From contig JASGHK010000005.1 in assembly GCA_049841135.1 (NCBI GenBank), positions 1,426,001-1,490,000 on the forward strand: 64,000 nt of DNA, written 5' to 3'. Shown piece after piece: positions 31,100 through 39,322 of the stretch. The stretch's first letter is position 1, and every line of letters begins with the position of its first letter. Under the pieces are notes generated by a model. That model was not told where the DNA came from, did no database searches, and saw only the letters and a list, made by a program, of their open reading frames with translations. Source of the stretch: JACRCT01 sp049841135. Its GTDB lineage: Bacteria > Myxococcota > Myxococcia > Myxococcales > UBA5297. Both the position numbers and the translations under genes were made by a program.

Positions 31100-32632
31100 G
31101 TGCTCCGCGCCGCCAAATACCTCTTCGCCTTCGCGGGGATCTGCGCCGTCGCCGCGGGCCTGCTCCCCGCGATCGCGGCGGAGCGGGAGACGGCGTTCAC
31201 GGTGGCGACGCTGGGCCGGGTGGCCGCCGGGACCGCCGGCAACCTCGCGCTGGCGCTGCAGAGGATTCCCGGGTCGGTGCTCGGCCTGCTGCTCGTCGCC
31301 GGCGGAGGCTCGCTGGTGGTCGGGCTGTCGCTGCTCGACAAGTCCAAGCGCGTCGTCCAGCAGGCGCCGGCGGCGGCCCCGATGGCGGTCGAGAACGTCG
31401 AGGATCCCCGGGCGGTCCGCAAGGCGCTCCTCCGGGTGTCGGCGTCGCTGACCCGCTCGCTGCAGGGTGCCGAGCCCGACATCGTCTTCTTCCTCGACGG
31501 CGTGCTCCGCGCGGCCATCCAGCTCCAGGCCAGCGACGTGCACCTCCAGCCGCTCCAGACCGGGACGCAGGTGGCCTTCCGCGTCAACGGCGTCATCGAG
31601 GACGTGATCACCTTCGACGCCGCGCTGCACAAGCGCGTGGTGATGCGGGTGAAGGTGCTGGCCAGGCTCGTGACCTACGTCTCCGACCGCCCGCAGGACG
31701 GTCACCTGAGCATCGACATCGACGGCGCCACGACCGACGTGCGCGTGTCGCTGCTGCCCACCAACCACGGCGAGAAGATCGTCCTGCGAATCGGGCGCGG
31801 GCGATCCGTTCCGGAGCTGAAGACCCTCGGGTTCCCGGAGCTGGTGGCGCCGCGGTTCATGGGGCTGCTCAACAAGTCCCAGGGCCTCATCTTCCTCACC
31901 GGGCCCACCGGCAGCGGCAAGACGACCACCATCTACGCCGCGCTCTGGCACATCAAGAACACCCGCGGCGAGACGACGCAGATCGCCACCATCGAAGACC
32001 CGATCGAGTACGACCTGCCCTTCATGACCCAGACGCAGGTGAAGCCCGACGCGGGCCTCTCCTTCGCGCAGGGCCTGCGCTCGATGCTGCGCCAGGACCC
32101 GAACGTCATGATGGTCGGCGAGATCCGCGACGCGGAGACGGCGCGCATCGCCATCCAGGCCGGCTTGAGCGGGCACCTCATCCTCACCACCATCCACGCG
32201 GAGTCGGCCGCGGGCGTTTTCAACCGGCTGATCGGAATGGGGGTCGAGCCGTTCCTGCTCGCCAGCGCCACGGTGGCCTGCGTCTCGCAGCGGCTGGTGC
32301 GGATGCTCTGCCCGCGCTGCCGCCACCCGATCGTTCCGGACGCCGCGCTGACCGAACGGTTCGCGCAGATGAAGCTCCCGCCGGCCTCCACGATCTACGA
32401 GGCGGTCGGCTGCGAGGACTGCGGCGGGCGCGGCTACCTGGGCCGGACCGGCCTGTACGAGATGCTCGAGGTGACGCCGGCGGTCCGCGAGAAGATCACC
32501 GCGCGCGTGCCGACGACCGAGATCCACGACGCGGCCGTCGGCGGTGGCATGCAGTCGCTGAGCGACCACGGGCTCGCGCTGGTCCACTCCGGCGTGACCT
32601 CCCTGAGCGAAGTGCTGCGGGTGTCTGGATGA
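31100..32632 (+). CDS. GspE/PilB/PilT-type secretion ATPase with N-terminal membrane anchor
   Basis: This 510-residue protein starts at the GTG at 31100. Residues about 5-26 and 58-78 are membrane helices (YLFAFAGICAVAAGLLPAIA and GSVLGLLLVAGGGSLVVGLS), which usual GspE/PilB proteins lack. The rest is a canonical type II/IV ATPase: ASDVHLQP, GPTGSGKTTTIYAAL (Walker A, about residue 267), the Asp box IATIEDPIEYDLP, VGEIRDAETARIA (Walker B), the His box THAESAAG, and a Cys4 zinc site (CPRCRHP, CEDCGGRG). Such ATPases drive pilus or pseudopilus assembly. Here it would be tethered to the inner membrane. Its stop overlaps the next gene's ATG. Confidence 0.85.
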   Translation: MLRAAKYLFAFAGICAVAAGLLPAIAAERETAFTVATLGRVAAGTAGNLALALQRIPGSVLGLLLVAGGGSLVVGLSLLDKSKRVVQQAPAAAPMAVENVEDPRAVRKALLRVSASLTRSLQGAEPDIVFFLDGVLRAAIQLQASDVHLQPLQTGTQVAFRVNGVIEDVITFDAALHKRVVMRVKVLARLVTYVSDRPQDGHLSIDIDGATTDVRVSLLPTNHGEKIVLRIGRGRSVPELKTLGFPELVAPRFMGLLNKSQGLIFLTGPTGSGKTTTIYAALWHIKNTRGETTQIATIEDPIEYDLPFMTQTQVKPDAGLSFAQGLRSMLRQDPNVMMVGEIRDAETARIAIQAGLSGHLILTTIHAESAAGVFNRLIGMGVEPFLLASATVACVSQRLVRMLCPRCRHPIVPDAALTERFAQMKLPPASTIYEAVGCEDCGGRGYLGRTGLYEMLEVTPAVREKITARVPTTEIHDAAVGGGMQSLSDHGLALVHSGVTSLSEVLRVSG

Positions 32633-33147
32633 ACGCGCCCCGCACTCCAGCGACCGCTCCCTCTCCGACCGCGCCCGTGGATTCGCAAGCCGCGGCCCTC
32701 TCGCCGCAGGCCCAGCGCCAGGCGTGGCTCGGGCGCCTGCTCGTCTTGATCTCGGGAGGCTGCGCCGCGGCCCTCGGCGTCGCCTTGGCGATCGCCGCGC
32801 TCCAGGGCCCGCCTCCTCGGAAGAGTGGGGAGAAGCCCGTGGCTCAAGCCGTGGCGGCGCCGACCCCCAGCGAGCCGAGCGTCAGCGACCCGAACGGAAT
32901 CCAGGTCACCGAGAGCGAGGCCGAGACCTTCCTCATCGTCGTGGAGAGCAAGCCGGACAGGGCGAAGGTCCTGATCAACGGGGCCGACGAGGGGCTCACG
33001 CCTCTGTCGGCCACTCCCGCCTGTGCACTCGGGACGCCACTGCAGATCACCGTCTCGCGGGCGGGCTATGCGCCCGCGCGCTACAGCACGACCTGCCGCA
33101 CCAAGCGCCTGGTCAACCTGTTCGTGCCGCTCACCAAGGCCCGCTAG
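32629..33147 (+). CDS. Single-pass membrane protein with PEGA domain
   Basis: This 172-residue protein starts at the ATG at 32629, inside ATGA with the preceding stop. A cytoplasmic Pro/Ala-rich tail of about 35 residues is followed by a membrane helix at about 37-60 (LLVLISGGCAAALGVALAIA). A C-terminal PEGA-like domain follows (ESKPDRAKVLINGADEGLTP, ITVSRAGYAPARYSTTC) with two Cys that may pair. PEGA domains are common in surface and periplasmic proteins of this phylum. Translational coupling suggests a partner of the membrane-anchored ATPase. Confidence 0.75.
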   Translation: MNAPRTPATAPSPTAPVDSQAAALSPQAQRQAWLGRLLVLISGGCAAALGVALAIAALQGPPPRKSGEKPVAQAVAAPTPSEPSVSDPNGIQVTESEAETFLIVVESKPDRAKVLINGADEGLTPLSATPACALGTPLQITVSRAGYAPARYSTTCRTKRLVNLFVPLTKAR

Positions 33148-33693
33148 TCGGGTGTGCGAAGCTCGCGGTCGTCGCGAGGCCTTCCTGCCGTGCTGCGGCC
33201 CGCTGGCTTCTATGAAGGAAGGGGAGCAGGGACCAAGCTCGCTCGCACGCGGATCGCCGGCCATCGGACCCTACGCCGACCACCGGAGGCATTTCTGCTT
33301 CGCGTGCTCGCAGGCCCCTCGGATCGCCGGCCTCGTGCCTCCAAGCTTGCTGAACGACGCCACCGTTCGACCAATCCGGGAGGGCGCTTGAGTCGCCAGC
33401 ACATCGCGCTTGTCCCGGGGGCCGTCGCTGGGTTCGGCTCGGCACGGCGAGGTGTCTCACGGGCCGAAAGCGACGATTCGAAACATGAGTATGGTTGGAA
33501 TCGTCGACTCATCTTTCGAATCGAGGCTACCGGCCGAGCGAAGAGACCTCCGCACAGCCGTGATCCTCGCGACGCGCTACCCACGCCCGCCTGCGTGAAG
33601 TACCTTTTCGCTGGCTTTGACCTCGGCTTCGTTCGGCGCTCCGCTTCCCTCCGAACGAAGTCTTTGACTCCCGATCCCGGAGACCCGACCGCC
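33148..33693. other. Gap of about 545 bases without a supported gene
   Basis: Open frames here have poor protein character. The only structure noted is the inverted partial copy of the family D element at 33621-33662, which ends 31 bases before the pgm start. A promoter for pgm is expected, but no convincing -35/-10 pair was found. Confidence 0.5.
33621..33662 (-). repeat. Partial inverted copy of the family D core
   Basis: The reverse complement begins GACTTCGTTCGGAGGGAAGCG, identical over 21 bases to 27199-27219, then GAGCGCCGAACGAAGCCGAGG, a diverged match to the following bases there. The segment is itself a hairpin. Confidence 0.7.
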
Positions 33694-35335
33694 ATGGCGC
33701 ATCCCCTCGCTGGCAAGCCCGCTCCTGCTTCCCTCATTGTGAACGTCCCCCGCCTGGTCACCGCCTACTTCGCCGAGAAGCCCGACCCCGCGCAGAAGTC
33801 GCAGCGCGTCGAGTTCGGCACCAGCGGACACCGCGGCGTCTCCTTCAAGAAGAGCTTCAACGAGGACCACATCCTCGCGGTCAGCCAGGCGACCTGCGAG
33901 TACCGAAAGGCCCAGGGCTTCACCGGCCCGCTCTTCATGGGCTTCGACACCCACGCGCTCTCCGAGCCGGCGTTCGCCACCGCGCTCGAGGTGCTCCTCG
34001 CCAACGGTGTCGAGGTGCGCATCCAGAAGGGCCTCGGCTGGACCCCGACTCCGGTCGTCAGCCACGCCATCCGCGCGTTCAACAAGGGCAAGACCGCGGG
34101 CCTCGCCGACGGCATCGTCATCACCCCCTCGCACAACCCGCCCGACGGCGGCGGCTTCAAGTACAACCCGCCGCACGGCGGCCCCGCCGACACCGACGCC
34201 ACCAAGGTCATCGAGAACCGCGCCAACCAGTTGCTCGAACAGGGGCTCAAGGACGTCAAGCGCGTGCCCTTCGCCCAGGCCATGGCCAAGGCGGTGCAGC
34301 ACGACTTCGTCACGCCGTACGTCGAGGACCTGGCGACGGTCATCGACATGGAGGCGATCGCCAAGAGCGGTCTCAAGATCGGCGTGGACCCGATGGGTGG
34401 CTCGAACCTCGAGTACTGGGAGCCCATCAAGAAGCGCTACGGCCTGAACCTGGAGGTCGTGAACCCGCGCTTCGACCCGACCTACTCGTTCATGACGCTC
34501 GACCACGACGGGAAGATCCGCATGGACTGCAGCTCGCCCTACGCCATGGCGAGCCTGATCGGCCTCAAGGACAAGTACGACATCGCCTTCGGCAACGACG
34601 CCGACTCCGACCGCCACGGCATCGTCACCAAGACCGGGCTGATGAACCCCAACCACTACCTGGCGGTGGCCATCTGGTACCTGTTCCAGAACCGGCCGAA
34701 CTGGCCCAAGGACGCGGCGGTGGGCAAGACGCTCGTCTCCAGCGCCATCATCGACCGCGTGGCCAAGAGCCTCGGGCGCCGGCTCTCCGAGGTCCCGGTG
34801 GGCTTCAAGTGGTTCGTGCCCGGCCTGCAGGACGGCAGCTACGGCTTCGGCGGCGAGGAGAGCGCCGGCGCCAGCTTCCTGCGCAAGGACGGCACCTGCT
34901 GGACCACCGACAAGGACGGCATCATCCTCGACCTGCTGGCGGCGGAGATCACCGTCAAGGTGGGCAAGGACCCGTCGCAGATCTACCGCGAGCTCGACTG
35001 AGAAGTTCGGCGCGCCGGTCTACGAGCGGATCGACGCGGTGGCCAACTCGGCGCAGAAGAAGGTGCTCTCCACGCTGACGCCCGACAAGGTGACCGCGAC
35101 CACGCTCGCCGGCGATCCCATCGAGGAGCGGATCACGCACGCGCCGGGCAACAAGGCGGCCATCGGCGGGCTGAAGATCACCACCGCCAACGGCTGGTTC
35201 GCGGCGCGGCCCTCCGGCACCGAGGACGTCTACAAGATCTATGCGGAGAGCTTCAAAGGCCCCGACCACCTCAAGAAGATCCAGACCGAGGCCCAGGCCA
35301 TCGTCGACGCGGCGTTCAAGGCGGCCGGAGCGTAG
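33694..35335 (+). CDS. pgm: Phosphoglucomutase (alpha-D-glucose phosphate-specific), one frameshift
   Basis: This enzyme interconverts glucose 1-phosphate and glucose 6-phosphate in glycogen, trehalose and cell-envelope sugar metabolism. It starts at the ATG at 33694 (MAHPLAGKPAPASLIV). Motifs are EFGTSGHRG, the phosphoserine loop TPSHNPPDGGGFKYNPPHGG, the metal loop GNDADSDRHG, the sugar loop GGEESAGAS and the phosphate-binding RPSGTED. The total length of about 547 residues equals E. coli Pgm. After IYRELD a TGA at 34999-35001 interrupts the frame. A one-base change (CTC-G-ACT) restores TEKFGAPVYERID and the remaining 110 residues. If real, the break would remove the phosphate-binding domain. 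Confidence 0.92.
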
Positions 35336-35739
35336 TGCCCGGCGCTGACGAGAACGACCTGCCAGCGTTGTCCCCAATGGTGGAGCCGCACGCCTGGGCG
35401 AAGGAGCTCGGGCGCTGGGGTCTCGGCCTTCTGGGCTGCTGGGGCGGCGTCGCCCTGACGTGGGCCGCGCCGGCGCTGGGCATCGGCGGCTTCATGCTGC
35501 TGTCGGTGGGGCTCTACTTCCTGGTGAAGGGCGCCTTCGGGGCCGTTCACCAGGCTCAGCGCTGGGCCCAGAAGGCTGCTTCGGCGTTGCTGATGGTCGT
35601 CGCGGCTCTGCACGTCATGGCCTTCCTCCCGGTGCTCGTGGTCGGAGTGCTCGCGGCGCTGGTCGCCGGCCGCGTGGACCGGCTCAGGGAAGGGTTCGGC
35701 TTGTTCTGGGACTCCGAGCCGCCGGTTCTCGGCGAGTGA
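35335..35739 (+). CDS. Small inner-membrane protein coupled to pgm
   Basis: This gene encodes 134 residues from a GTG that shares one base with the pgm stop (TAGTG). It has about three membrane helices (LGLLGCWGGVALTWAAPALG, then GFMLLSVGLYFLVKGAF, then LMVVAALHVMAFLPVLVVGV) and ends DSEPPVLGE. No family is recognised. The overlap implies translational coupling with pgm, but nothing else links the functions. Confidence 0.65.
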   Translation: MPGADENDLPALSPMVEPHAWAKELGRWGLGLLGCWGGVALTWAAPALGIGGFMLLSVGLYFLVKGAFGAVHQAQRWAQKAASALLMVVAALHVMAFLPVLVVGVLAALVAGRVDRLREGFGLFWDSEPPVLGE

Positions 35740-35809
35740 GCGTTTGGGAAGCCAGACACGCCGATGGCCCGGGCCGAGGTCTGGGCCATCGACGAGCGGC
35801 AACGAGCGC

Positions 35810-37090
35810 CTACCGGCCTGCGACGACGGTGTACGTGCTGGTCATCGCCTCGCCGTAGGCGCCCGTCTGCACCACCCGGCCCTCGGCGTCCCTGAGGACG
35901 AACTGGTAGTGGCCCGGAGTGGAGAAGCGCGCGGCGAAGGTCTCGGTCTGCGGATAGGACAGCACCTGCTCCGGGCCGCAGCTCTGCTCGACCGTGACGT
36001 CGGTCAGGTTCGGGTCGAACGGGAAGAGGATGTCCTGGCCGGCGCGCGCCTTCAGGCCGGAGGTGAGCGTCGGCCAGCTGCCCTCGCCGCTCGCGTGGGC
36101 CGCATCCAGGAAGTCCGAGGTGTCGCCGGCGGGGCAGGGCACGAGGGCCGGCGCTTGGTAGGTGTAGTCGAAGGACTGGTCGAGCTTCGCGTCGCCGAGC
36201 GAGGCGCTGAGCCGAACGGTGCCCGGAGCGCCGAAGAAGCGGAAGAGCGAGCGCCCGAGGTCGTCGAGCTCGCGGTCGTTGCGGCCCAGCGCGACGACGC
36301 GGCCCCCCGCTGCGGAGCTGCTGACGTGGTCCGCTCCGCCCACCGCCCGCGTGCCGTCCTTGAGGAGCCAGGTGAGGACGAGCTGGGGCGACCGGGTCGA
36401 GATTGAAGAGGGCACCTCGGCTCCGACCAGGTCGGCATCGGCCGGGAAGCGGCCCGACTCGCCCTTCGTCCCGGCGCGCAGGCGCACCTCACCACGGACG
36501 GCGTCTTCGAGGGCGACGACGCGCAGCTGCCGCGTGGTGGAGAGGCCGAGCCCGCGATGCAGGAACGTGATGGTGGCGGTGCCCGGCTCGACGGCGCGAA
36601 GGGTCACCACCTCGCCCAGGCCGTCGACGAAGTGCGTCGACAGCGAGACCACGCCGGACGGGCGGTCCTCGGCGATGGCGAAGGTTCCGCGGGGGCTCGC
36701 CCCGCCGACGTCGGGCGCCGAGCGGACGACCCAGTCGATCTGGGCCCCGACGAAGACGGCATGGGGGCCGGGGCAGCGCTGCGCCTCGGCACACTCGACG
36801 AGGATCGAATCGCGCGGCGCGGCCACCGGCGACTGCCTGAGGAGGCCGGCTGCGGCGATGGAGCGGGCGCGAAGCGGACGATCGCCGACGAGCGCGATGG
36901 ACTCAGGGCGCTCGCGGTCGTCGACGTCGAGCTGACCGGGTGCGGCCGTCTCGCTGCTGGTCAGGCTGCTGGAACCGCGACTCGAGGAACCGGAGTTCTG
37001 GCAGGACTCGCAAGCGCAGTTCACGCAGCTGGCGAAGAGGATGAAGACGATGACGACGTAGAGGAGGAAGTCGTATTTGGAGTTGTTCAT
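35810..37090 (-). CDS. Membrane-anchored hypothetical surface protein
   Basis: The ATG at 37090 (MNNSKYDFLLYVVIVFILFA) was chosen because it opens a membrane helix at about 7-24; longer starts give improbable N-termini. The product has 426 residues, with a Cys-rich stretch right after the helix (CVNCACESCQNSG) and a Ser-rich spacer. A beta-rich ectodomain of Ig-like character follows (FVDGLGEVVTLRAVEPGTAT, ITFLHRGLGLSTTRQLRVVA), ending RFSTPGHYQFVLRDAEGRVV. It may be a lipoprotein if a Cys near residue 26 is modified. No family is assigned. It is divergent from the lipoprotein gene at 37289. Confidence 0.65.
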   Translation of the reverse strand: MNNSKYDFLLYVVIVFILFASCVNCACESCQNSGSSSRGSSSLTSSETAAPGQLDVDDRERPESIALVGDRPLRARSIAAAGLLRQSPVAAPRDSILVECAEAQRCPGPHAVFVGAQIDWVVRSAPDVGGASPRGTFAIAEDRPSGVVSLSTHFVDGLGEVVTLRAVEPGTATITFLHRGLGLSTTRQLRVVALEDAVRGEVRLRAGTKGESGRFPADADLVGAEVPSSISTRSPQLVLTWLLKDGTRAVGGADHVSSSAAGGRVVALGRNDRELDDLGRSLFRFFGAPGTVRLSASLGDAKLDQSFDYTYQAPALVPCPAGDTSDFLDAAHASGEGSWPTLTSGLKARAGQDILFPFDPNLTDVTVEQSCGPEQVLSYPQTETFAARFSTPGHYQFVLRDAEGRVVQTGAYGEAMTSTYTVVAGR

Positions 37091-37288
37091 GCCGCGGCCG
37101 AAGAGCACGCGACATGCCACCCGGCGGGTCCGAGGCGAACGCCGCCCTCGTGTGCAGCGCGGTGCACCCGCGAGTGTGCCGCTCTCGGCACAGCGTGCAG
37201 CGGGCAGGGCGCCGAGCGGACCCACCGCGGAGAGGATTCCCAAGCAAATTCAATCCGGAGTATGAAGGAGCCCTTGTCGGAGAACTCC

Positions 37289-37831
37289 ATGACCCGCGTC
37301 GTGTCCCTGCTGCTGGCCCTCGCCATGACCACCGGCTGCGCTTCGCTGCAGACGACGACGCACACGGTGCGCGTGGTGACCGAGCCCGAGGGAGCGAACG
37401 TCGCGGTCCTCGAGCACGACGGCCGCAAGGACCTGGGCGCCTCGCCCGCCGAGTACAAGCGCGACCTCGAGACCTACCGCTGCGGCAACATCGCCTGGCT
37501 CATCCCGGTGATGACCACGCTGGTCGGCGGCGGGGCGGGCTTCGGGGCGGGCTACGCCTGGACCGAGCGCAACGACAAGCTCAACTCCGGGATCAACACC
37601 ATGGCGCTGTTCGCCGCCGTCGGTCTGGCCGCCGGCATCGCCGTCGCCGCCGAGTGCCGCATGAAGGACGGCGAGGTGCCCGAGCACAAGGACGTCAAGC
37701 TGGTGTTCGAGGCGGCGAAGGAGGGCTACTTGCCCGTCTCCGCCCCGCTGTCGATCCCCGCCAAGACCGAAGAGCTCAAGCTGGTGCTGCCGCCGCTGGG
37801 GGCGGCGACGCCGGCCACCGAGAGCAAGTAG
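37289..37831 (+). CDS. Lipoprotein with PEGA-like start and hydrophobic midsection
   Basis: The ATG at 37289 has GGAG at good spacing and gives a proper lipoprotein signal (MTRVVSLLLALAMTTGC); an ATG at 37262 is less likely. The product has 180 residues. After the lipid-attachment Cys comes a PEGA-like piece (VTEPEGANVAVLEHDGRKDL), then two hydrophobic segments (IPVMTTLVGGGAGFGAGYAW and MALFAAVGLAAGIAVAAECR), then a PEGA-like ending (AAKEGYLPVSAPLSIPAKTE). It is probably embedded in the outer membrane or cell envelope. It is followed 32 bases later by another lipoprotein gene. Confidence 0.7.
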   Translation: MTRVVSLLLALAMTTGCASLQTTTHTVRVVTEPEGANVAVLEHDGRKDLGASPAEYKRDLETYRCGNIAWLIPVMTTLVGGGAGFGAGYAWTERNDKLNSGINTMALFAAVGLAAGIAVAAECRMKDGEVPEHKDVKLVFEAAKEGYLPVSAPLSIPAKTEELKLVLPPLGAATPATESK

Positions 37832-37862
37832 ACCAAGACATCGCTTCAGGGAGGGACCGCCG

Positions 37863-38303
37863 ATGAAGTCGTTCGCCGTCGTGATCACGCTGGCCGCTGC
37901 CGTCGTCCTGGCTGGCTGCGCCACGCTCAACCGCGAGCAGAACAGCAAGATCGTGGGCAAGCCGGTCGTCGACCGCTGCGCCAAGCAGCAGATCCGCCCG
38001 CAGAAGGCCTGCGAGCGCGACCGCGACGAGGCCGTGGAGTTCGCGAGCAAGCTGGCCGTCGAAGACCAGGTCTGCATCGACGGGCACCAGCGCATCCAGG
38101 AGCCGATGGTCAACTGCAAGGTGCGCGCGTACGTCTCCGCCGCCGGCAAGGAAGGCGTCAAGCTGGACATCCGCGAGGCGCCGGGCGGCTCGAAGTACGT
38201 CGTGGGCACCAGCTGGTGGTTCGCCGAGGAAGCGCTCGCCGAGGTCCAGCTCAAGGCGCTGGGCTACCTGCTCGAGTCGGAAGTGGCCGCCGAGGACAAG
38301 TAG
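37863..38303 (+). CDS. Small lipoprotein
   Basis: This 146-residue protein has the signal MKSFAVVITLAAAVVLAGC. The mature part has five more Cys, in CAKQQ, KACERDRD, QVCIDG and NCKVRAYV among others, and a basic, charged middle. No family is recognised. The ATG at 37863 is preceded by GGGAGGGAC. It is probably in an operon with the preceding lipoprotein gene, and a hairpin at 38315-38338 may end the unit. Confidence 0.7.
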   Translation: MKSFAVVITLAAAVVLAGCATLNREQNSKIVGKPVVDRCAKQQIRPQKACERDRDEAVEFASKLAVEDQVCIDGHQRIQEPMVNCKVRAYVSAAGKEGVKLDIREAPGGSKYVVGTSWWFAEEALAEVQLKALGYLLESEVAAEDK

Positions 38304-38314
38304 GCCACAAGCTC

Positions 38315-38338
38315 TGGGGCCCTCGCCGGTGGGCCCCA
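38315..38338 (+). terminator. Hairpin after the lipoprotein pair
   Basis: TGGGGCCC and GGGCCCCA form an 8-bp perfect stem around TCGCCGGT, 12 bases after the stop codon. No T-run follows, so termination efficiency is uncertain. Confidence 0.4.
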
Positions 38339-38387
38339 CCAGATGCGGTATCCCGCTGGAACAAGGTGGCTTTTGCCGGGCGTTGCC

Positions 38388-38417
38388 TTGACAGCGGACC
38401 CTCGGATGCCCTACAAG
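38388..38417 (+). promoter_or_regulatory. Predicted sigma-70 promoter for rplU-rpmA
   Basis: A perfect -35 TTGACA (38388-38393) is followed after 17-18 bases by CTACAA/TACAAG (38411-38417). It lies about 90 bases upstream of rplU, a sensible leader length for a ribosomal protein operon. Confidence 0.55.
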
Positions 38418-38507
38418 ACTGCGTTTCTTCAAGGGTAGCTGCGTCACCGGAGTGCCCGGAAGGCGCTTTCGGTCCAGAAGAACGCAGCAATAACAAGGGG
38501 TTGTGCG

Positions 38508-38819
38508 ATGTACGCAGTGATCAAGACTGGCGGCAAGCAGTACCGCGTGCAGGAAGGCGATGTCCTCAAGGTCGAGTTGATCGGCGGCGAGAAGGGCGCC
38601 AAGATCACCTTCAAGGACGTCCTGATGGTCGGCGGCAGCGACCAGCCCAAGGTGGGCCGTCCCCTCGTCGAGGGCGCGTCCGTCGAGGCCGAGGTCGTCG
38701 ACCCGAAGGCCAAGGGCCCCAAGGTCCTGCACTTCATCAAGAACTACTTTGGTTTCACCCGTCGCCAGGGCCATCGGCAGAAGTACACCGAGGTCAAGGT
38801 CACCGGCATCCGCGCCTAG
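38508..38819 (+). CDS. rplU: 50S ribosomal protein L21
   Basis: This protein has 103 residues and the standard L21 sequence: MYAVIKTGGKQYRVQEGD, LKVELI, and the C-terminal HFIKNYFGFTRRQGHRQKYT, VKVTGIRA. It binds 23S rRNA in the large subunit. Length and start agree with the family. It is followed by rpmA and obgE, the conserved order in many bacteria. Confidence 0.98.
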   Translation: MYAVIKTGGKQYRVQEGDVLKVELIGGEKGAKITFKDVLMVGGSDQPKVGRPLVEGASVEAEVVDPKAKGPKVLHFIKNYFGFTRRQGHRQKYTEVKVTGIRA

Positions 38820-38862
38820 TCTCAAGAGCTAGAGCAGAAGAAACAGAAAGGCAGTTTTCGTC

Positions 38863-39177
38863 ATGGCACACAAAAAAGGTCAGGGCTCTTCTCGTAACGG
38901 GCGCGATTCACCTGGTCAGCGGCGTGGCGTAAAGGTCTACTCCGGCCAGTCGGTTCTCTCGGGCAACATCCTGGTCAAGCAGTGCGGCACCAAGATCGAC
39001 CCGGGCAAGAACGTCGGCCTCGGCCGCGACCACTGCATCTTCGCCACCATCGACGGCATCGTGCGCTACGAGCGCGTGGGCCGCGAGCGCACCCGCGTCT
39101 CCGTCTACACCGCCGACCAGTTCAAGGCGCTGGAGACCAAGGCGCAAGAGGCCAAGAAGGCCGCCGCCAAGGCGTAG
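38863..39177 (+). CDS. rpmA: 50S ribosomal protein L27
   Basis: This protein has 104 residues. It starts MAHKKGQGSSRNGRDSPGQR, the flexible N-terminus that reaches the peptidyl transferase centre, and ends in a Lys/Ala-rich tail (KAQEAKKAAAKA) somewhat longer than in E. coli. There is no Firmicutes-type N-terminal pre-sequence. It sits 43 bases after rplU in the same operon. Confidence 0.98.
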   Translation: MAHKKGQGSSRNGRDSPGQRRGVKVYSGQSVLSGNILVKQCGTKIDPGKNVGLGRDHCIFATIDGIVRYERVGRERTRVSVYTADQFKALETKAQEAKKAAAKA

Positions 39178-39201
39178 CTTTCAAGCTTCGAAAGCAGCTT
39201 C

Positions 39202-39233
39202 GAGCCGCGCGGCACTCCAGTGCCGCGCGGCTC
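39202..39233 (+). terminator. Terminator or attenuator hairpin between rpmA and obgE
   Basis: GAGCCGCGCGGCACT and AGTGCCGCGCGGCTC pair over up to 15 bp with almost no loop, followed by ATCGTTT. It is 24 bases after the rpmA stop, so obgE may be partly uncoupled from the ribosomal genes. Confidence 0.7.
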
Positions 39234-39322
39234 ATCGTTTAGAAAGTCAGCCCGCGAAGACGGGCTTCGCAACGTCAGGCGCGGCTTGATCCCGCCGGCT
39301 GCCCTCTGCCTCCTGGACCACC

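Noticed and set aside
33154..33693. An N-terminal extension of phosphoglucomutase
   Set aside because: The ATG at 33694 matches the usual Pgm start, and the upstream frame has no protein character and crosses a repeat.
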